Source: Labrenzia sp. DG1229 (GTDB lineage: Bacteria; Pseudomonadota; Alphaproteobacteria; Rhizobiales; Stappiaceae). From it: a stretch of 64,000 nt of DNA. The notes beneath the pieces were generated by a model, which was not told the origin of the DNA, ran no database searches, and saw nothing but the letters and a program-made list of their open reading frames with translations. Positions 50,451-60,483 of this stretch are shown here, piece by piece. How positions within the stretch are numbered: the first letter of the stretch is position 1; each line of letters starts with the position of its first letter. Made by a program: the position numbers and the translations under genes. The stretch lies in the NCBI RefSeq assembly GCF_000521215.1, contig NZ_KI928919.1:499442-563441 (forward strand), read 5' to 3'.

Positions 50451-52526
50451 ATGATTGATTTGTCAGAGATACCGGCGATCCTGCGGCGCCACCTGGTCTG
50501 GTTGATCGTGTGCCCGATTGTCTTTGCGGTCCTTGCCCTCACCTACGCCGTCCTCAAGACGCCGGTCTACCAGACGAACGCGGAATTGCTTGTCCAGCCG
50601 GACGGTGTGCAGATTATCGGGACAGATCCGACGGCGCCGAGCAGAAACCAGACCTTGCAGGCGATGGATCTTGACAGCCAGACCTTCGTGATCCTGTCCG
50701 CGGGTGTCCTGAACGAAGTCGCCAACAACCTTAAACTCGATAGCGATCCAAGTTTCTATCAACCCGGCCTGCGAAACAGGCTGCTATCTGTCTTCGCAGG
50801 TGGCCTTTCCGGCAACTCCAGGTCTTCCGCCGATGTTCGGGCTGCAACGCTGGAAGCCCTGAGAGAGGCGGTCAACGTCTTTCGGCTTGGCCGATCGTTC
50901 GTCTTTTCGATCACGGTCAGCCATCCGGACCCCGAGCTGGCAGCGTCAATTGCCAACGAAACCGCCCGGGTCTACATCGAGCAAAACCGAAGCACCCGGA
51001 CCGAAGCATTGGCCCGAGCCAGTACGACCCTGGGCAAGCAGGCGCAGCAATTGCGTGCGCGCGTCGAAACAGCGGAAGCTGCGGTTGAAGCCTACAAGGC
51101 GCGGCAGGGTCTGATCAGCACGTCAGGCGGGTCCGTGATCGACCAGCAGCTGGACGCGCTGAACACCCAAATCACCGATGCGCGGGTCCAACTGGAGCGA
51201 GCAAAGTCGCTCTACGACCAGATGGCGCCCCTGACGCTGTCCGACGTGGAAGCAGGTGCCGTTCCAGGCGGAACCGAAAACACGGTCCTGAGCTCGCTGA
51301 GGGTCCAATATGCCCAGGTGGCGCAGCAGGTTGCGGAAGCCGCAACGACACTTGGATCAAACCATCCAACGCTGCTTGAATTGCGTTCGCAACTTTCAAA
51401 TACGCAACGCGAAATACAAAGTGAGTTGCAGCGTATCAAGCAGTCTGTCCGCAGCCAGTTTGAACAGGCCCAGTCGACAGTCAATGCTCTCGAGCAGCAG
51501 TCGAAAAATCTCCAGTCGCAGAATACGGTGCAGGGCAAGGCCCTGATCGAACTTCGGCAACTGCAAAGTGAAGCCGGTGCGAGCCGGGCGGTCTACGAAG
51601 CATTCCTGAAACGCTCCAGAGAACTTGAAGAACTTCCGGAACTCGACACAAGCACGACCCGTATCTTGTCCGAGGCTCCCGTTCCGACCAGCGCGAGCGG
51701 ACCCAAGAAAATTCTCGTGCTTGGCGCTGCCCTGGTCTTCGGATTTGCTGTTGCGGCATCGGGAGCGGTTCTGCTGACCCTTCTCAAGGGACCCATGATG
51801 TCCGAACGGCAACTTGTCACGCAAACGAGTGCCCCCATCCTGGCCAACCTGAACAAACCGGCACAGGAAAGTGCGTCCCTGATCAGATTGCCGCATCTGG
51901 CCGGAACCGGTCGAACACAGCTGGAGTCCAAGGCTGCAATCGCCCGGGTTCGGGTCGCCTACGCACTCAGAAATGCGATCGCCTACAATCGCCCAGCCAA
52001 CATCCTGGCTCTCTCGGTCGGACGCACCGGCGACACTTCCGAGTTTGTTCGCAGCGTCGCGGAGGAACTTCATGACATGGGTGAAGAGATCCTCTTTGCC
52101 CATACGACCAACAATCGCGAGGAAGGAACCAAGACCCCCGGGAAACCTCAACCGGCCACTCCGGGAATAGACGCCATTCAATCCATAGCTGCCAAACTGT
52201 CCAGCTCAAGAGGCACGGTGCCTCGGTCAGCTGGCGCCGCCGATGCGGCCGGTCTTGCCGGTTACCTTCGTGTGGAACACATCGATCCACGCAAGAAATA
52301 TGCGTCAGGCGGTGATCTCGGCTCCGCAAATGAAGATATTCTGCTTGTCGACGCAGGAAACATCGACGAAAGCCCCATGCTGCCGGTTCTGCTGAGACAT
52401 TGCGACGGCATCATTCTGATCACGGCGGTGGGAGACACCAACGAGACCGAGTTCGAGCACGCGGCTGCCTTCCTGGAACCCTGGTATGACCGGATCATCG
52501 GAAATGTTGTCCTCAGCGCTGCATGA
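50451..52526 (+). CDS. Wzz/GumC-like chain-length protein with degenerate kinase domain
   Basis: 691 residues. Membrane span 1 at about 17-34 (VWLIVCPIVFAVLALTYAVL), a long periplasmic coiled coil (about 150-400, with RTEALARASTTLGKQAQQLR), and membrane span 2 near 425-445 (ILVLGAALVFGFAVAASGAV). A 240-residue cytosolic domain follows. It looks like a BY-kinase fold (ILLVDAG matches Walker A' or B) but the place of the Walker A loop reads LALSVGRTGDTSEF, without the GKS/T lysine, and there is no tyrosine-rich tail. So it controls polymer length and export but probably cannot phosphorylate. It overlaps the next gene by 41 bases. Confidence 0.87.
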   Translation: MIDLSEIPAILRRHLVWLIVCPIVFAVLALTYAVLKTPVYQTNAELLVQPDGVQIIGTDPTAPSRNQTLQAMDLDSQTFVILSAGVLNEVANNLKLDSDPSFYQPGLRNRLLSVFAGGLSGNSRSSADVRAATLEALREAVNVFRLGRSFVFSITVSHPDPELAASIANETARVYIEQNRSTRTEALARASTTLGKQAQQLRARVETAEAAVEAYKARQGLISTSGGSVIDQQLDALNTQITDARVQLERAKSLYDQMAPLTLSDVEAGAVPGGTENTVLSSLRVQYAQVAQQVAEAATTLGSNHPTLLELRSQLSNTQREIQSELQRIKQSVRSQFEQAQSTVNALEQQSKNLQSQNTVQGKALIELRQLQSEAGASRAVYEAFLKRSRELEELPELDTSTTRILSEAPVPTSASGPKKILVLGAALVFGFAVAASGAVLLTLLKGPMMSERQLVTQTSAPILANLNKPAQESASLIRLPHLAGTGRTQLESKAAIARVRVAYALRNAIAYNRPANILALSVGRTGDTSEFVRSVAEELHDMGEEILFAHTTNNREEGTKTPGKPQPATPGIDAIQSIAAKLSSSRGTVPRSAGAADAAGLAGYLRVEHIDPRKKYASGGDLGSANEDILLVDAGNIDESPMLPVLLRHCDGIILITAVGDTNETEFEHAAAFLEPWYDRIIGNVVLSAA

Positions 52527-53763
52527 CCACCAGATTGCGGTCCGGACAGCACCGGACCTGGAGCGGACACAGTACCGGCTCTGGCTAAAAGCCGTCTATG
52601 CGGTGGTCGTCGGAACCCTCCTGTTCAATTTCGTGCTGGCCTTCGTGAACACCAATGTGTTCGGCATATCCGAAAGCCACGTGATCCTGTCGGAAATGGC
52701 ATTGCTTGCGGTCGCACTTTTCCTTATCTTCAGCCGCAACACCTTGCTGTTACTGATCTTACTGCTCTATTTCAGCTACATGGCCCTGATCCTCGCCTTG
52801 CGGCCCGAGCTGGACCTCAAGGCGATCCGCGATTTCCTGATCCCGATCGTCTTCTATTTGATCGGCAGGAATTTCAGACAAATCGAGGATGCGGACCGAC
52901 TGGTATGGATCAGTGCCCTTGTCGTCCTGTCGGTCGGGTTTTTCGAGTTTCTCTTCCTTGATATCTATACCGGACTCGTGAGCATCTTTGATTACTACGT
53001 TGCCCGTGGGACGCTGAGTGCGGATGCCAATTTCATCGAAGGCTCCAATCTCTTTGTCTCCAGCACACGCGTCGACGGACGGAATTTTCTTGAGTTCCTG
53101 GGGAACGTTCGTGCCTCGTCGGTGTTTCTGGAGCCTGTGACAATGGGCAATTTCGGCGCCTTCCTATGCCTCTGGGCTCTTTTCCGTTCAGGTATGCGTT
53201 ATCGCTCACTGATGTTTGCTGCCGCTTTCGCAGCCGTCATTCTCCCAGACGCCCGTTTTGGAATGTTCGTTTGCGTTGCGATGGTCGCCGCTGCCGTGGC
53301 AGGACTGTTTCTGCCCAGGGTGACCTGGTGGAGCTTGCCGCTGCTGATCGTTTTCGCACTCGGCCTCTACGGAGGCTGGTCTACACAGATCGGATGGAGT
53401 GACGATTTTGCAGGCCGATTGGTGCACGCAAGCCAGTTGCTGCAGAAAGTCACGCCGGAGATCCTGTTCGGCGTCGACGGAAACGTGCCGTTCCTTGCAG
53501 ACAACGGCTTTGCCTACTCACTCGCGCAAATTGGTGCCATCGGTCTTATCGCCTTGTGGACCTGCTACATTTTCGCACCTTACGAAGATCAGCGCGCGAT
53601 ACAGTTCAAGGCATTGGCCGCGACCTACATCGCGCTGCTCATGACAATTTCCAACTCATTCTATTCGATCAAGCTTGCTGCGCTCTTCTGGATAGTTGCC
53701 GGCGCGGCCGACGTTGTCCGCCTCTCACCCGCGAAACCATCAAAGCGGCAATCAAAACCTTAG
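52486..53763 (+). CDS. Exopolysaccharide polymerase, Wzy/GumE-like membrane protein
   Basis: 425 residues with about ten hydrophobic spans (AVVVGTLLFNFVLAFVNTNV; LLLLILLLYFSYMALILAL; LPLLIVFALGLYGGW) and a larger loop in the middle containing RVDGRNFLEFLGNVRASSVF. The overall pattern fits an O-antigen or exopolysaccharide polymerase acting on lipid-linked repeats at the periplasmic face. The start at 52486 overlaps the chain-length gene; ATG 52504 is possible. Confidence 0.78.
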   Translation: MTGSSEMLSSALHDHQIAVRTAPDLERTQYRLWLKAVYAVVVGTLLFNFVLAFVNTNVFGISESHVILSEMALLAVALFLIFSRNTLLLLILLLYFSYMALILALRPELDLKAIRDFLIPIVFYLIGRNFRQIEDADRLVWISALVVLSVGFFEFLFLDIYTGLVSIFDYYVARGTLSADANFIEGSNLFVSSTRVDGRNFLEFLGNVRASSVFLEPVTMGNFGAFLCLWALFRSGMRYRSLMFAAAFAAVILPDARFGMFVCVAMVAAAVAGLFLPRVTWWSLPLLIVFALGLYGGWSTQIGWSDDFAGRLVHASQLLQKVTPEILFGVDGNVPFLADNGFAYSLAQIGAIGLIALWTCYIFAPYEDQRAIQFKALAATYIALLMTISNSFYSIKLAALFWIVAGAADVVRLSPAKPSKRQSKP

Positions 53764-53826
53764 GAAGTTCCCGAATTCCCAGGATCTGAATGAATGATGC
53801 TTGCCTGACGGGCTGTCGGGCCAGGC

Positions 53827-54993
53827 TCAAGATGCAAATATAGCGCGGTAGAGATCTTCGTACTGGCGCGCCCGTGAAGGCCAGGCATATGCCCAGGCGG
53901 CATGAACGGCGTCTTCGCGCAGATCCGGTCTCTGTTCCAGATCCAGATATTCCAACCTTACGGCATCTGCTGCCTGACGAGGGTTCGAATAGTCAACCGT
54001 GCGAACAACCGAATGTTTCTCCGCAATGACTCTGAAGGCTTCATTGGCTTCCACAACGGGTATCAATCCCGCGCTCAGCGCTTCGATCAGGACGAGCCCG
54101 AAACCTTCATACTCGGACGCACTGACAAACAAACTGCAATGCGTAATCAAGTCCCTCAACTGTGTATTCGTGAGCCCGACATGAATGTCGACATTACCGG
54201 AAACTCCTCGGGTTTCAGCCATTTGCAACAGCTCATTGCGCGTGAGATCAGACTCCATGCCGGCGATATCAAGACGCCACCTGGGATCTTCGCTACAAAG
54301 CACCGCCAATATTTCAATCAGGCGTTCCAAGCGCTTGTTCGAAGAAAATCGTCCAAGTGTGAGCAGTCTTCTTTCTGGATGAAGCGCGGCGGCGTTCCGG
54401 AATTTTTCAATAGCCACACCGTTTTCTATAAGTACCGATTTTCCGGGAGATATCTTGTTGAACAATTCAAGATCACTGGTGCTGCAGCAAGCAAGCGCAG
54501 AATACTGCGACGCTGAAAAGCGCGTCAGCGTATTGAACCAGGCAGATTTCAGCCTGGCGAACTTTCGCGTATGAAAAAATCCCCCATGTGTCGTCGCCAC
54601 CAGTTTCCTGCGATGGACCGGCCTTGTCATTGCAAGAAAATCGAAAAAGAAATCGATTGCGTGGACATGGACCAGATCAGCATCAGAAATCTGCCCGAGT
54701 ACCGAAGGAGCGAGCGGATACCGCGAGCTGCCTGAATAGGGAATACGGGTCACCTCAATGCCGTCGATGACATCTTGGTGCGAAAGACTTGTCCCCGGAT
54801 CAGTGAACAGGCGGTCGAGTGTAACGATCCTGACGCTGGCGAACCGGTCTTTCTGCTGAAACGCCAGATTTCTGACGACATCTTCCAGCCCACCAATGCT
54901 CGGCGAATACTGCCTCACCACGTGAACAATATTCTTTCCCGAAAGGCTCGTGGGGTTGCTTTCCACGATGTCCGGCTGACCTATTGCGTCCAT
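53827..54993 (-). CDS. gumH: GT4 glycosyltransferase, GumH/AceC-like mannosyltransferase
   Basis: 388 residues from the ATG at 54991-54993. It is strongly like xanthan GumH: IVHVVRQYSPSIGGLEDVV, IVTLDRLFTDPG, SGSSRYPLAPSVLGQI, VHAIDFFFDFLAMTRPVH and ATTHGGFFHTRKFARLK all match positions in that enzyme, and the C-terminal SASEYEGFGLVLIEALSAG is the GT4 donor site. GumH adds alpha-1,3-mannose from GDP-mannose to lipid-linked cellobiose. It is cytosolic or membrane associated. Divergent from the GH5 gene. Confidence 0.88.
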   Translation of the reverse strand: MDAIGQPDIVESNPTSLSGKNIVHVVRQYSPSIGGLEDVVRNLAFQQKDRFASVRIVTLDRLFTDPGTSLSHQDVIDGIEVTRIPYSGSSRYPLAPSVLGQISDADLVHVHAIDFFFDFLAMTRPVHRRKLVATTHGGFFHTRKFARLKSAWFNTLTRFSASQYSALACCSTSDLELFNKISPGKSVLIENGVAIEKFRNAAALHPERRLLTLGRFSSNKRLERLIEILAVLCSEDPRWRLDIAGMESDLTRNELLQMAETRGVSGNVDIHVGLTNTQLRDLITHCSLFVSASEYEGFGLVLIEALSAGLIPVVEANEAFRVIAEKHSVVRTVDYSNPRQAADAVRLEYLDLEQRPDLREDAVHAAWAYAWPSRARQYEDLYRAIFAS

Positions 54994-55109
54994 CCAAGTT
55001 ATCCGGCGATACTCGCTAAGTGGTGTTATCAGGCACCACATTATCATCAGCCGATCAACAATACCTTTATCGCCAGTCCATTTGACGCAGAACCCTCCGA
55101 AACAAACGC

Positions 55110-56180
55110 ATGTTCAAGCCCACCTCCCCTCTTCCATTGTCTCGTCCTCGACATGCAGCCGCAATTCGTCCTTTGTTCTTCTTCTGGTTCATTTGCGCCA
55201 TGATCCAAATGCCTGCATCAGCTCAGGCGGCCACATGTCTGCGGGGCGTTAACATTGCCGGTGCGGAGTTCGGAGATCTGGGTGCCATTCACGGTCAGGG
55301 TTACATCTACCCTTCGGAAACGACACTCGACTGGGCGGCGCAACAGGAAATGACCGCGATCCGGCTTCCATTCCTCTGGGAACGCCTTCAGCCGGAGCTT
55401 TTCGGCGACTTCGACCCTGCAGAACTCGCGCGCCTGCAGGTAACCGTTCAAGCTGCCAACAGCCGTGGCCTGAACGTTGTTCTGGACCTGCACAATTATG
55501 CCGAATACAAGGGGCAGCGGCTCGGAACCGGCACGGTCACGAGCGAAGCACTTGCCGATTTCTGGAGGCGACTGCCGCCTTATTTCGCTGGAAACGACAA
55601 GGTCGTCTTCGGGCTTATGAACGAACCGGCAGACATCACGGCCAAGACCTGGTTCGAGGGAGCACAGGCCGGACTCGATGCGATCCGCGACAGCGGAGCA
55701 GACCAACTGGTGCTGGTCCCGGGCACGATCTGGACAGGCGCATCACACTGGTTCGACGAACAGGATGGCGGGTCGAACGCCGATCATTTCCGGAACATTT
55801 CCGACAAGGCGGACAATTTCGCGTTCGAGTTTCATCAATATCTGGATGAAGACTACTCCGGAACGCATGCATCCTGCCCACGCACGCAAGATGCGCTCAG
55901 CGCGCTCGAAAACGTAACTGACTGGATGAGAGACCACGGCTTCAAGGGTTTTCTCGGTGAATTTGGTGGCAGCCAGTCGGAAGATTGCCTGAAGGGTCTC
56001 AAGGACGTTGCCGGATATCTCAACAGCAATCACGACACATGGATCGGCTGGACGGCATGGGCCGCTGGCGACTGGTGGGGAGATTATCCCTTGTCCCTGC
56101 AACCGTCTGCAGATGGTGAAAAGCCTCAAACTGCGGTGCTTAAACCGTTTTTCAACGGCTTTTCCGGCCAATGTGAATGA
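55110..56180 (+). CDS. Secreted GH5 endoglucanase-like protein
   Basis: 356 residues with a signal or anchor span (PLFFFWFICAMIQMPASAQA). GH5 fold: NIAGAEFG near the start, IRLPFLWERL, VVLDLHNYAEYKG, acid/base Glu172 in LMNEPADIT, His in FEFHQYLD and nucleophile Glu284 in FLGEFGGSQ. It should cut beta-1,4-glucans in the periplasm or outside. In this cluster it probably trims or releases the glucan-backbone polymer, as glycanases in other EPS operons do. It is followed by the GumK-like gene after 42 bases. Confidence 0.9.
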   Translation: MFKPTSPLPLSRPRHAAAIRPLFFFWFICAMIQMPASAQAATCLRGVNIAGAEFGDLGAIHGQGYIYPSETTLDWAAQQEMTAIRLPFLWERLQPELFGDFDPAELARLQVTVQAANSRGLNVVLDLHNYAEYKGQRLGTGTVTSEALADFWRRLPPYFAGNDKVVFGLMNEPADITAKTWFEGAQAGLDAIRDSGADQLVLVPGTIWTGASHWFDEQDGGSNADHFRNISDKADNFAFEFHQYLDEDYSGTHASCPRTQDALSALENVTDWMRDHGFKGFLGEFGGSQSEDCLKGLKDVAGYLNSNHDTWIGWTAWAAGDWWGDYPLSLQPSADGEKPQTAVLKPFFNGFSGQCE

Positions 56181-56222
56181 ATGGAGCTCAAGAAACACGT
56201 ACACGCGTTGAAAGGTCTTTGA

Positions 56223-57311
56223 ATGCCTAAGGAAATCCTGCTGGTTTCACGGCACGACTACCGGACCGGGTGGCGCGCAAACCTGCATTTTCTTGCCGAT
56301 GCCTATCGCGACCTCGGCTGCAATGTCCGTTTCGTGTCCACCGGCTTCAGCCCGCTGTCGCTTCTTTCGACCGATCACCGCAAGGGTTTGTTTTGGGCCG
56401 GCAACACGTGGCAGAACATAAACGGTGTCGATTGTTACCTCTGGCGCTCGATCATTCATCCGTTCGGCAAGGGTCTGGGCAACCTCAAGTCCCTGACCAG
56501 TGGCTTGTTCAAATGGTGGATCAATTCGACATGCAATGCCCTCGACGACGCCGCGGGATCTGCAGACGTCGTCATTGTCGAATCGGGCATCTCGGCTTGC
56601 CTGGTCGGCCGGATCCGCCGCTCCGCTCCGAAAGCAAAAATCATCTACCTTGTGTCTGACCTGCTCGAAACTGTCGGGGCACATCCATTCATCGAGGAGC
56701 AGCTCTTCCGGGACAGGGACGCCATCAGCCATATCGTGGTCGTTGCACGGGCGATGGCAGCACACTTCAAACCGTATCATCGGCCCGTACATTTCATTCC
56801 GCACGGATTGTCGAAATCCGAATTCGACAATATAGGCCCAAGCCCCTATGCGGCAGGCAGGAACGCGGTCACCGTCGGTTCGATGTTGTTCGACCCCGGT
56901 TTTTTCCATGTCGGTGCCAGGAGTTTTCCGGACGTCCAGTTCCATCTCATCGGAACGCCACAGATGGAAGAGAAACCCGATAACGTGACGGAATACGGCC
57001 GCATGCCATTTGACCAGACACTGCCGTTCCTGAAGCATGCAGATGCTGGCATTGCCCCTTATCACGATCAGGACCATGCCGAATACCTGTCCGATTCCAG
57101 CATGAAGCTCATGCAGTATGACTACCTGCAGCTACCGGCAATCTGCCCGGACTTCGCGGCCGGCGACAACGTGAACCGGCACGGGTACAGACCGGGAAAC
57201 GAACCGTCGATCCGGACTGCCATTGAAACCGCCCTGCAGACGCCATTCAAAGCAAACACAACCGAAATGCTTGACTGGAAGGATGTGGCAACAAGATATA
57301 TTGAACTCTAG
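56223..57311 (+). CDS. gumK: GT70 glucuronosyltransferase, GumK-like
   Basis: 362 residues with AAAGG before the start. It is like GumK along its length: LLVSRHDYRTGWRANLHFLA, NGVDCYLWRSIIHPF, VVIVESGISACLVGRIRR, AVTVGSMLFDPGFFHVGARS and LSDSSMKLMQYDYLQLPAIC. GumK moves glucuronic acid from UDP-GlcA to lipid-linked mannosyl-cellobiose in xanthan synthesis. With the GumH- and GumM-like genes it predicts a glucuronate-bearing, acidic polymer. Confidence 0.88.
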   Translation: MPKEILLVSRHDYRTGWRANLHFLADAYRDLGCNVRFVSTGFSPLSLLSTDHRKGLFWAGNTWQNINGVDCYLWRSIIHPFGKGLGNLKSLTSGLFKWWINSTCNALDDAAGSADVVIVESGISACLVGRIRRSAPKAKIIYLVSDLLETVGAHPFIEEQLFRDRDAISHIVVVARAMAAHFKPYHRPVHFIPHGLSKSEFDNIGPSPYAAGRNAVTVGSMLFDPGFFHVGARSFPDVQFHLIGTPQMEEKPDNVTEYGRMPFDQTLPFLKHADAGIAPYHDQDHAEYLSDSSMKLMQYDYLQLPAICPDFAAGDNVNRHGYRPGNEPSIRTAIETALQTPFKANTTEMLDWKDVATRYIEL

Positions 57312-57484
57312 GGCACGGTCTCCGGTAATCAATCATCAAATCTTAATTGCTCATATCTATAAGTTGTTTCTGCTTGTACGACGGCAAATAACGTAATATC
57401 CGGTGCGGAATCGCGGATACCGGAAACCGTTAGGGCACCAACAAAAAGACACGCCAACGGAATAACTGCGATGGGCCCCACCTG

Positions 57485-58945
57485 ATGGCATCCATGTTGC
57501 GAATGTCAGTTGTGAATACTTCAGCCGGCATGCTGTCGATGATCGCAGGCTTTGTCTGCAGCATCATTGTTGCCAGAACCCTTGGTGTGGATGGAACCGG
57601 TATCGTTGCCTATGCGTTGTGGTTCATGTCGGTGGCCACGCTTGTTGCGGATCTGGGCATGCCCCAGGCGACATTGCGCTTCATTGCCCGGGACACCGAC
57701 GGCAGTCCGGAATTGAGAAGCGGCTTGTTCCGCAGATTGTTTTTCCGCTTTGCATCGGCGTCCGTCGTGGCTGCGCTTGCAATGGCCTGTTACGCTTTCT
57801 GGCTGCTTGAGCGCGGTCTGGTCGAAAACGCGACTGTCTGGTTCGTCACCATCGCCCTCTATCTCAGCTATGCCTATTCGACCATGGCGATCGGAGCGGC
57901 CCAGGGACTGGGGCAATTCGACCGTGCGGCACACCGGACGCTGGTCGGCTGCCTCATTCAACCTTTTGCTGTTCTGGGTGGTGCTCTTGTTCTCGGACCT
58001 GCGGGGGCCATACTCGGGCACGCGCTCCGGCATCTGCCGCAAGCAATGGACCTGAGATCCTATCTGGCAAAAAAACCTTCCGAAAGAAAACCAATTCCAA
58101 CTGAAATCCGTCGGTATGCGCGAAACAACTGGATTTCGGGAAGTATCCTTGCGCTGTTCGGAGCGCGGATCGAACTGGCGATCATCGGGTTCTTTTTTTC
58201 GATCACCCAGGTTGGTTTTTATTCCATCGGCCTGACGATGGCCGGGATGATCGCGCAGCTGGCGCTCTTCATTGTCGCGTTTGTGGTTCCCAAATTCGGG
58301 GAGTTGCACGATCAGGCGAACGACCGGGCCTTTGCCGATGCTTTCGAGAGAACAATCCGGTGGCTGTCCATCGTCATCGCGCCAATCACGATCGGTGGAG
58401 CCGCAATTGCCCCCGAACTCATCCCTCTTGTCTTTGGTTCCGACTTTTCCCCAGCCGTCGGTCCGGCGGTGATACTGCTTGTCTTTTCCGTTGCTCAGGC
58501 ACTGGCTGCTGTTCTTTCCCGCGCAATTCTTGCAAAAAACCGCAGTTCCGATGAACTTCGAATGTCACTTGTCTGGTGCGGCCTATCGATCGTGGCCCTG
58601 ATGATCGTGATTCCATCTTTCGGACAAACAGGCGCTGCATGGACAAGAGGCGCTGTGAATACACTTCTGCTGGTTATTCTCACGATCTATTGCAGCCGTG
58701 TCCTCAACCTCCACGTTCCGGTTCTGACACTGACGAAGAGTATTTCGGCAGCCGCCCTTAGCGCTGCCGCCGCACTTGGAGTTCTACAATATGTCTCCGG
58801 CATTCCAGGTCTCGTTCTGGCGGTGATGGCTGCCGCACCGGTCTATATTGTCGCGCTGCTCATGCTGCGAGCAGTGCCCTCGTCCGAACTTGAACCGCTT
58901 GCGAACGAGGTCAGGTCCCGTCTTGGGCTGAACAAGTTCTCCTGA
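57485..58945 (+). CDS. Wzx-type polysaccharide flippase
   Basis: 486 residues with about 12-14 hydrophobic spans, MATE/MOP superfamily Wzx type (SAGMLSMIAGFVCSIIVART; GVDGTGIVAYALWFMSVATL; NWISGSILALFGARIELAII). It moves lipid-linked repeats to the periplasm. It is 170 bases after the GumK-like gene and probably in the same transcript. Confidence 0.86.
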   Translation: MASMLRMSVVNTSAGMLSMIAGFVCSIIVARTLGVDGTGIVAYALWFMSVATLVADLGMPQATLRFIARDTDGSPELRSGLFRRLFFRFASASVVAALAMACYAFWLLERGLVENATVWFVTIALYLSYAYSTMAIGAAQGLGQFDRAAHRTLVGCLIQPFAVLGGALVLGPAGAILGHALRHLPQAMDLRSYLAKKPSERKPIPTEIRRYARNNWISGSILALFGARIELAIIGFFFSITQVGFYSIGLTMAGMIAQLALFIVAFVVPKFGELHDQANDRAFADAFERTIRWLSIVIAPITIGGAAIAPELIPLVFGSDFSPAVGPAVILLVFSVAQALAAVLSRAILAKNRSSDELRMSLVWCGLSIVALMIVIPSFGQTGAAWTRGAVNTLLLVILTIYCSRVLNLHVPVLTLTKSISAAALSAAAALGVLQYVSGIPGLVLAVMAAAPVYIVALLMLRAVPSSELEPLANEVRSRLGLNKFS

Positions 58946-59168
58946 GGCCCTGCACGATCCAAATCTGCCATGGTCATCGATGACCGGAGCTTCTCCCGAA
59001 GTCGTTTAAGCAGTTATTAGCCAGACTTTTTTATGGTGATGGTGGTCCGAGGGTCTACGGGGCCGTATAGATTCAAATCACAGGCGACCACGACACGGGA
59101 CCACTGGGCTCGTCTCATGGGACGAAGACCGCCGCTTGTTGCCTTAACAGAGAAGATTGTTCCAAGTC

Positions 59169-60359
59169 ATGACTATCGAAACCGCATTTGGCCAACGGTC
59201 CGGCCCCCTCTCGAATGCGCTTGGACGGATCTTCTCCACGAACGTCGTGAACACCATCTCCGTGGGTGTCTTTTCCCTGATCGTCCTGGGTACACTCGCG
59301 CTCGCCTATTTCAATCCCGTCTACAACTGGGACATTCTGGCGTATGTCGGCATCGCCGTGGAAGACAGGCTTGAGACGGCGGAAGAAATTCATGCAACCG
59401 CCTACAAGGAAGTCCAGGATGCCGCGTCCGAACTTCAGTTCTACAAGGTAACAGCGAGCATTCCCTATCGCGTCGGACAGTACGAGAATCCGGAGCACTT
59501 CGTCTCCCTGTTTCCCATGTATCGCGTGAAGGTCGCCTATACAGAGGCCATCAAGATAATCGGGGATGTGGCAGGGCGTGTCCATGCCACAACCATCATC
59601 TCGACCGCTTCGGCTGCGCTTGTCGGGTTCATCATCATCGTCTGGAGTTTTCGTCAGGCCTTCGTGCAGGGCCTGCTTGTCGTCGGACCTGTTGCCGTTC
59701 TGATCGGATACGTGTTTTCCGCCCGTGAAGCGACACCCGACCTCATGATGGCCGTCTTCAGTCTCCCGGCCATCTACTTCGTCTGTCGCGAAAAACCGCT
59801 CTTTGCCGCGCCGTTTCTTTTTCTGATGTTTCTCGTGCGTCCGGACGGCATCCTCTTGTTTTTCGCTCTCCTGCTGGCCTCGCTTGCACTTGGCAAACAC
59901 AGGCTGATTTATCTCGGGCTGTTCGTCGCCTGTGTCTTCCTTTATTTTCCCGTCGTGGGATCAGCAGACCATCCCGGCTGGTGGACACACTTCTATTTCT
60001 CGAACATCGAATACCAGGACGACATGCGCGGGTTTGCTCCGGTGTTCGACGTAACCCTTTACGTGAAGGCTCTTGTCGTCAATCTCGCCAGAACCGTGCA
60101 GGCTTATGACTGGCTGATGCTTCTCGCCGTTTTCCTGTTGGGATTCGTGCTGCTGGTTCGCAGTGGCAGGGAGATCTCGAAGGGACAGTGGATCGCGGTG
60201 ATTGCGCTGACACTTTGCATCGGCGGGAAGTTCGTTACCTTTCCGCTTCCGGACGACCGGATCTACCTGCCGTACATGCTGCCTCTGTTGCTGGTGCTGA
60301 TGGAAATCTGGAGGCCGGAATTCTCATACCCGGCTGAAAGGATCAGGTCGGAACAGTAG
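59169..60359 (+). CDS. GT-C-like membrane protein
   Basis: 396 residues from the ATG at 59169. First span near VVNTISVGVFSLIVLGTLAL, then an acidic loop YNWDILAYVGIAVE which resembles the Asp-containing first loop of GT-C glycosyltransferases, and about nine more spans (IISTASAALVGFIIIVW; LLFFALLLASLALGKHRLI). It could add a side-chain sugar from a polyprenyl phosphate donor at the periplasmic face. I am not sure of the family. A decayed partial copy of its 3' half lies at 61300-61690. A terminator follows. Confidence 0.72.
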   Translation: MTIETAFGQRSGPLSNALGRIFSTNVVNTISVGVFSLIVLGTLALAYFNPVYNWDILAYVGIAVEDRLETAEEIHATAYKEVQDAASELQFYKVTASIPYRVGQYENPEHFVSLFPMYRVKVAYTEAIKIIGDVAGRVHATTIISTASAALVGFIIIVWSFRQAFVQGLLVVGPVAVLIGYVFSAREATPDLMMAVFSLPAIYFVCREKPLFAAPFLFLMFLVRPDGILLFFALLLASLALGKHRLIYLGLFVACVFLYFPVVGSADHPGWWTHFYFSNIEYQDDMRGFAPVFDVTLYVKALVVNLARTVQAYDWLMLLAVFLLGFVLLVRSGREISKGQWIAVIALTLCIGGKFVTFPLPDDRIYLPYMLPLLLVLMEIWRPEFSYPAERIRSEQ

Positions 60360-60391
60360 GGGTGCCTGATCGCGATCCTGGAAGCAATAAA

Positions 60392-60412
60392 CGCCGCCCG
60401 ATGAGGGCGGCG
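60392..60412. terminator. Intrinsic terminator after the GT-C-like gene
   Basis: CGCCGCCC (60392-60399) and GGGCGGCG (60405-60412) form a perfect 8-bp stem with a five-base loop, followed by CTTTGG. Its place between two convergent genes suggests use from both sides. Confidence 0.8.
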
Positions 60413-60483
60413 CTTTGGTTCGTATTCCTGTACTCGACACAGCGCGTTGAGACGGCAAATGCGCGTCACATGCCGCGTTGAAT

